NCBI RefSeq assembly: GCF_018223345.1
Contig: NZ_CP073587.1
Location: 1,709,001 to 1,773,000, forward strand
Length of the DNA: 64,000 nt
DNA from: Shewanella yunxiaonensis
GTDB lineage: Bacteria > Pseudomonadota > Gammaproteobacteria > Enterobacterales > Shewanellaceae
Reading direction: 5' to 3'
The notes under the pieces are model-generated. The model saw nothing but the letters and a program-made list of their open reading frames with translations, did not search any database and was not told where the DNA came from. The first letter of the stretch is position 1. Each line of letters opens with the position of its first letter. Both the position numbers and the translations under genes were made by a program. Shown piece by piece: positions 61,360 through 64,000 of this stretch.

Positions 61360-63279
61360 TTGAGTCTGGTTCGTATTAATAATGGCTCGTTAGCCTATGG
61401 TTATATTCCGTTGTTGGAACATGCTGATTTCACCATAGAAGCCGGCGAGCGGGTATGTATTGTCGGCCGTAATGGTGCGGGTAAATCCAGTCTGCTGAAG
61501 ATAATCAGCGGCGATGTATTGCTGGATGATGGCGAATTTAATATCGCGACAGATGTAAAAGTTAGTCGTTTGCAGCAAGACCCACCGAAAGCGGAAACGG
61601 GGACCGTTTATCGATATATCGCTGCGGGTTTGGCTGAGATAGGTGAACTTCTTGATCAGTATCATGAATTGTCGGTAGCCATCGCCACGATGAACGGTTC
61701 TGAGCAGGAGCAGGGGCTTGCTAGGATGGCTCGGCTGCAAGAACAACTAGATATTCATGATGGTTGGACGCTGGACAGCCGTATTCTGCAAACCTGCAAA
61801 CTGTTGGGCCTAGATGATAAGACGCTTTTGTCAGAATTGTCCGGTGGCTGGCAACGAAAAGTGGCCTTAGCCAGAGCGTTGGTAAATGAGCCAGATCTGT
61901 TGTTGCTTGATGAGCCCACTAACCATCTGGATATCGATACCATTGAATGGCTTGAACAATTTTTGTTGAGCTTTAAAGGTGCAATAGCTTTTATCAGTCA
62001 TGACCGTGGTTTTATTCAACGTATAGCGACCCGAATTGTCGATTTGGATCGTGGCGTTGCGACCTCTTGGCCAGGTAACTACCAGCAGTACCTCGACGGT
62101 AAGCAGGAATGGTTACGTGTTGAAGAAGAAAAAAACGCACAGTTTGATAAGAAACTTGCTGACGAAGAAACCTGGATCCGTCAGGGGGTTAAGGCTCGCC
62201 GTACCCGCAATGAAGGGCGTGTTCGTGCGTTAAAAGCGTTACGGATGGAACGTCTTGCGCGCATTGAACGTCAGGGCAACGCCACGATGAATGTCAGTGA
62301 TGCAGAGCGCAGTGGCAAACTGGTGTTTGAAGTAAATGAATTAAACTATCGGTGGGCCGACAAGGATTTAGTGCGAGATTTCAGCACTCGTGTGATCCGG
62401 GGAGACCGTATTGCATTGATTGGCCCTAATGGCTGTGGCAAATCCACACTGATCAAATTGTTGATTGGTCAACTGCAACCTCAAAGCGGCTCCATTCGCA
62501 CTGGGACAAAGCTTGATATTGCATATTTTGATCAGTATCGAGAAGCCTTGGATGAAGAAAAGACCGTAGAAGATAATGTGGGTGATGGCAAAAGCACCAT
62601 CACCATTAATGGCAAAGATCGACATATTCTCAGCTATTTGCAGGATTTCTTATTCTCTCCTGCTCGAGCCAGAACACCAGTCAAAGCGCTGAGCGGTGGT
62701 GAGAAAAACCGCCTACTGTTAGCTCGTCTATTGTTGAAACCCGCGAATTTGATAATCCTCGATGAACCGACAAATGATCTTGATATTGAGACACTTGAAT
62801 TGTTAGAGTCTCTGCTCACTGAATATCAAGGTACGTTGCTGCTGGTAAGCCATGACAGAGCGTTTATCGATAATACGGTAACCAGTTCCTGGTGGTATGC
62901 CGGTAATGGTCGATGGAGCGAGTATGTCGGCGGTTATCAGGATGCAGTTGCCCAAGGCGCGAGATTCTATCGGGAGTCTACGGAACCTGTTGCCGATAAG
63001 CCTGTCCAACAGAGCACGCAGGTGGCTAAAGCCGTGGAGGTAAAGCCGCAAACTGGGAAAAAATTATCCTATAAACTCCAGCGAGAGCTGGATGCGTTAC
63101 CGGAGTTGATGGAGCAATTGGAGCAGGAGATCGCTGTATTACAGGAGCAGATTAACCTGCCGGATTTTTATGCTCAGGATCAGGCGGTAGTTGCCGATCA
63201 GTTGCAGCTGTTAGCTGACAAAGAACAGCAGTTGGATGCTTGCTTCAGTCGATGGGAAGAACTTGAATCACTGAAGTAA
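61360..63279 (+). CDS. uup: ABC-F family ATPase Uup
   Basis: The 639-residue protein has two ABC domains: Walker A GRNGAGKSSLLK and GPNGCGKSTLIK, signatures LSGGWQRK and LSGGEKNRL, and Walker B LLLLDEPTNHLD and LIILDEPTNDLD. The interdomain linker contains the ABC-F arm (EEEKNAQFDKKLADEETWIRQG). The C-terminal coiled coil is typical of Uup and binds DNA. No membrane segment is present. Uup suppresses transposon precise excision and acts on ribosomes. The TTG start at 61360 follows CAGGAG. Confidence 0.94.
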   Translation: MSLVRINNGSLAYGYIPLLEHADFTIEAGERVCIVGRNGAGKSSLLKIISGDVLLDDGEFNIATDVKVSRLQQDPPKAETGTVYRYIAAGLAEIGELLDQYHELSVAIATMNGSEQEQGLARMARLQEQLDIHDGWTLDSRILQTCKLLGLDDKTLLSELSGGWQRKVALARALVNEPDLLLLDEPTNHLDIDTIEWLEQFLLSFKGAIAFISHDRGFIQRIATRIVDLDRGVATSWPGNYQQYLDGKQEWLRVEEEKNAQFDKKLADEETWIRQGVKARRTRNEGRVRALKALRMERLARIERQGNATMNVSDAERSGKLVFEVNELNYRWADKDLVRDFSTRVIRGDRIALIGPNGCGKSTLIKLLIGQLQPQSGSIRTGTKLDIAYFDQYREALDEEKTVEDNVGDGKSTITINGKDRHILSYLQDFLFSPARARTPVKALSGGEKNRLLLARLLLKPANLIILDEPTNDLDIETLELLESLLTEYQGTLLLVSHDRAFIDNTVTSSWWYAGNGRWSEYVGGYQDAVAQGARFYRESTEPVADKPVQQSTQVAKAVEVKPQTGKKLSYKLQRELDALPELMEQLEQEIAVLQEQINLPDFYAQDQAVVADQLQLLADKEQQLDACFSRWEELESLK

Positions 63280-63308
63280 GCCACAATAACAAAACGGGAA
63301 TAAATTGA

Positions 63309-64000
63309 ATGAAGTTGAATAGTGCGCTGTCGTTGGTTGCGTTGAGTGTTGTCAGTGTGTTGCAAGTTGCTCAGGCTGCGTCAGTTTATGAAGTGGTCAA
63401 CATTGAAGATGCAGATTTAAAAGGCACCCTCACTGATACTGCGAATGGTTACGGCCAGAGTGTTAATGCTAGTAATGAGCTTGTCGGTGTGTCTCGCGGC
63501 CGTACGAACCTCACGACTACCGATGCAGATGGCGCCACTACAATCACAGACGTACAGGACGCAATTAACGCCGATACCAGTATCACTTATTCGACTTTAA
63601 CCGAAATTATTGGTAACAGCTTCACTTTTCATGCTTTAGAAAATGATGCTACAAGTCCTTGGCTGCCTACTTTTGAAAGTGTTAACGGAAGTATCGCACC
63701 TTCCGATGTCACAACCGATAACCCAAACAGCGTAGATTCCTACTTCTTTGATATCAATGATGCTGGTGTACGTGTTGGTTCCATGAGTGCTCCCGAAATA
63801 AAAATTGATTATGCCGGTAGCAGCACTAGTTACGATTATTGGTATTATCGCAACTATGAAAATCGCGGTTTTGTGAAGGCAAGTGCAGACGCAACCGAAG
63901 TGGAGTTACCGCCACCCTTTACTGAATACACCAATTCCAGCGATGTAACTGCTAATGTAGGTGGTGTGTCATCTGCCTCTGCGATCAACCAGAATAACCT
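63309..64000 (+). CDS. DUF3466 family secreted protein (partial, C-terminus outside window)
   Basis: The frame starts with ATG at 63309 and stays open to the window end (230 codons). It has a clear signal peptide (LSLVALSVVSVLQVAQA, cleavage near residue 24) and a Thr/Ser/Asp/Asn-rich secreted body. The start VYEVVNIEDADLKGTL fits the DUF3466 family found after rlmKL-uup in Shewanella and vibrios. The function is unknown; relatives are exported proteins with repeated beta segments. The ribosome site is weak. Confidence 0.7.
   Translation, partial: MKLNSALSLVALSVVSVLQVAQAASVYEVVNIEDADLKGTLTDTANGYGQSVNASNELVGVSRGRTNLTTTDADGATTITDVQDAINADTSITYSTLTEIIGNSFTFHALENDATSPWLPTFESVNGSIAPSDVTTDNPNSVDSYFFDINDAGVRVGSMSAPEIKIDYAGSSTSYDYWYYRNYENRGFVKASADATEVELPPPFTEYTNSSDVTANVGGVSSASAINQNN

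Overview
The window is a stretch of ordinary bacterial chromosome from a marine-type gammaproteobacterium, most likely Shewanella or a close relative. The evidence is the gene families: YejM/YejL/YejK, DUF3802, DUF4826, DUF3466, a MotY T-ring protein beside RNase T, an SLC5-fused hybrid kinase beside acs, and repeated tRNA-Lys and initiator tRNA arrays. I see no insertion sequence, prophage, integrase or CRISPR array. About 55 protein genes and 10 tRNA genes are supported. Names rest on remembered family sequences and visible motifs, not on a database search.

Layout. 1-13.4 kb: envelope and detoxification genes: partial yejM and yejL opposite yejK, an odd two-domain PTPS/QueD-like protein, an M23 endopeptidase-like protein, sulfide:quinone oxidoreductase, yecM with an L,D-transpeptidase, a K+ channel overlapping a MATE exporter, an ABC-2 exporter pair, yceH and a CvfB-like S1 protein. 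13.4-19 kb: a polyamine operon (speE, speA and an AdoMet decarboxylase of the eukaryotic type) behind a 660-bp leader, followed by pdxH and DUF3802. 19-32.4 kb: acetate and formaldehyde metabolism: a dCache/PAS sensor kinase, acs, the CrbS-type kinase, a PAP2 phosphatase, a LysR regulator opposite adhC-fghA, and a CrbR-type response regulator.

32.7-45 kb: PEP and redox metabolism (DAHP synthase, ppsR opposite ppsA, ydiJ), a MarR regulator, a leucine-type dehydrogenase, DUF4826, rnt and motY. A well-matched sigma-28 promoter lies before motY. 45.1-45.3 kb: a candidate small RNA on the minus strand. 46-51.2 kb: the complete ybgC-tolQRAB-pal-cpoB operon. 51.3-52 kb: seven tRNA-Lys genes, five TTT and two CTT. 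52.1-58.2 kb: grxA, radD, pheS-pheT-ihfA. 58.6-58.9 kb: three identical initiator tRNA-Met genes. 59-64 kb: rlmKL, uup and the start of a DUF3466 gene that runs off the window.

How the parts connect. acs, the CrbS-like kinase and the CrbR-like regulator sit within 11 kb and match the known acetate-switch two-component system. PpsA makes phosphoenolpyruvate, PpsR controls PpsA, and the neighbouring DAHP synthase consumes phosphoenolpyruvate. SpeA, AdoMetDC and SpeE supply most of the spermidine pathway, but agmatinase is not in this window. Most of the window is housekeeping. The points worth a second look are the eukaryotic-type AdoMetDC and its leader, the candidate sRNA at 45.1-45.3 kb, the 30-bp palindrome before DAHP synthase, the paired inverted repeats before sqr, the PmrA-like box before the PAP2 gene, and the split-site PTPS protein.
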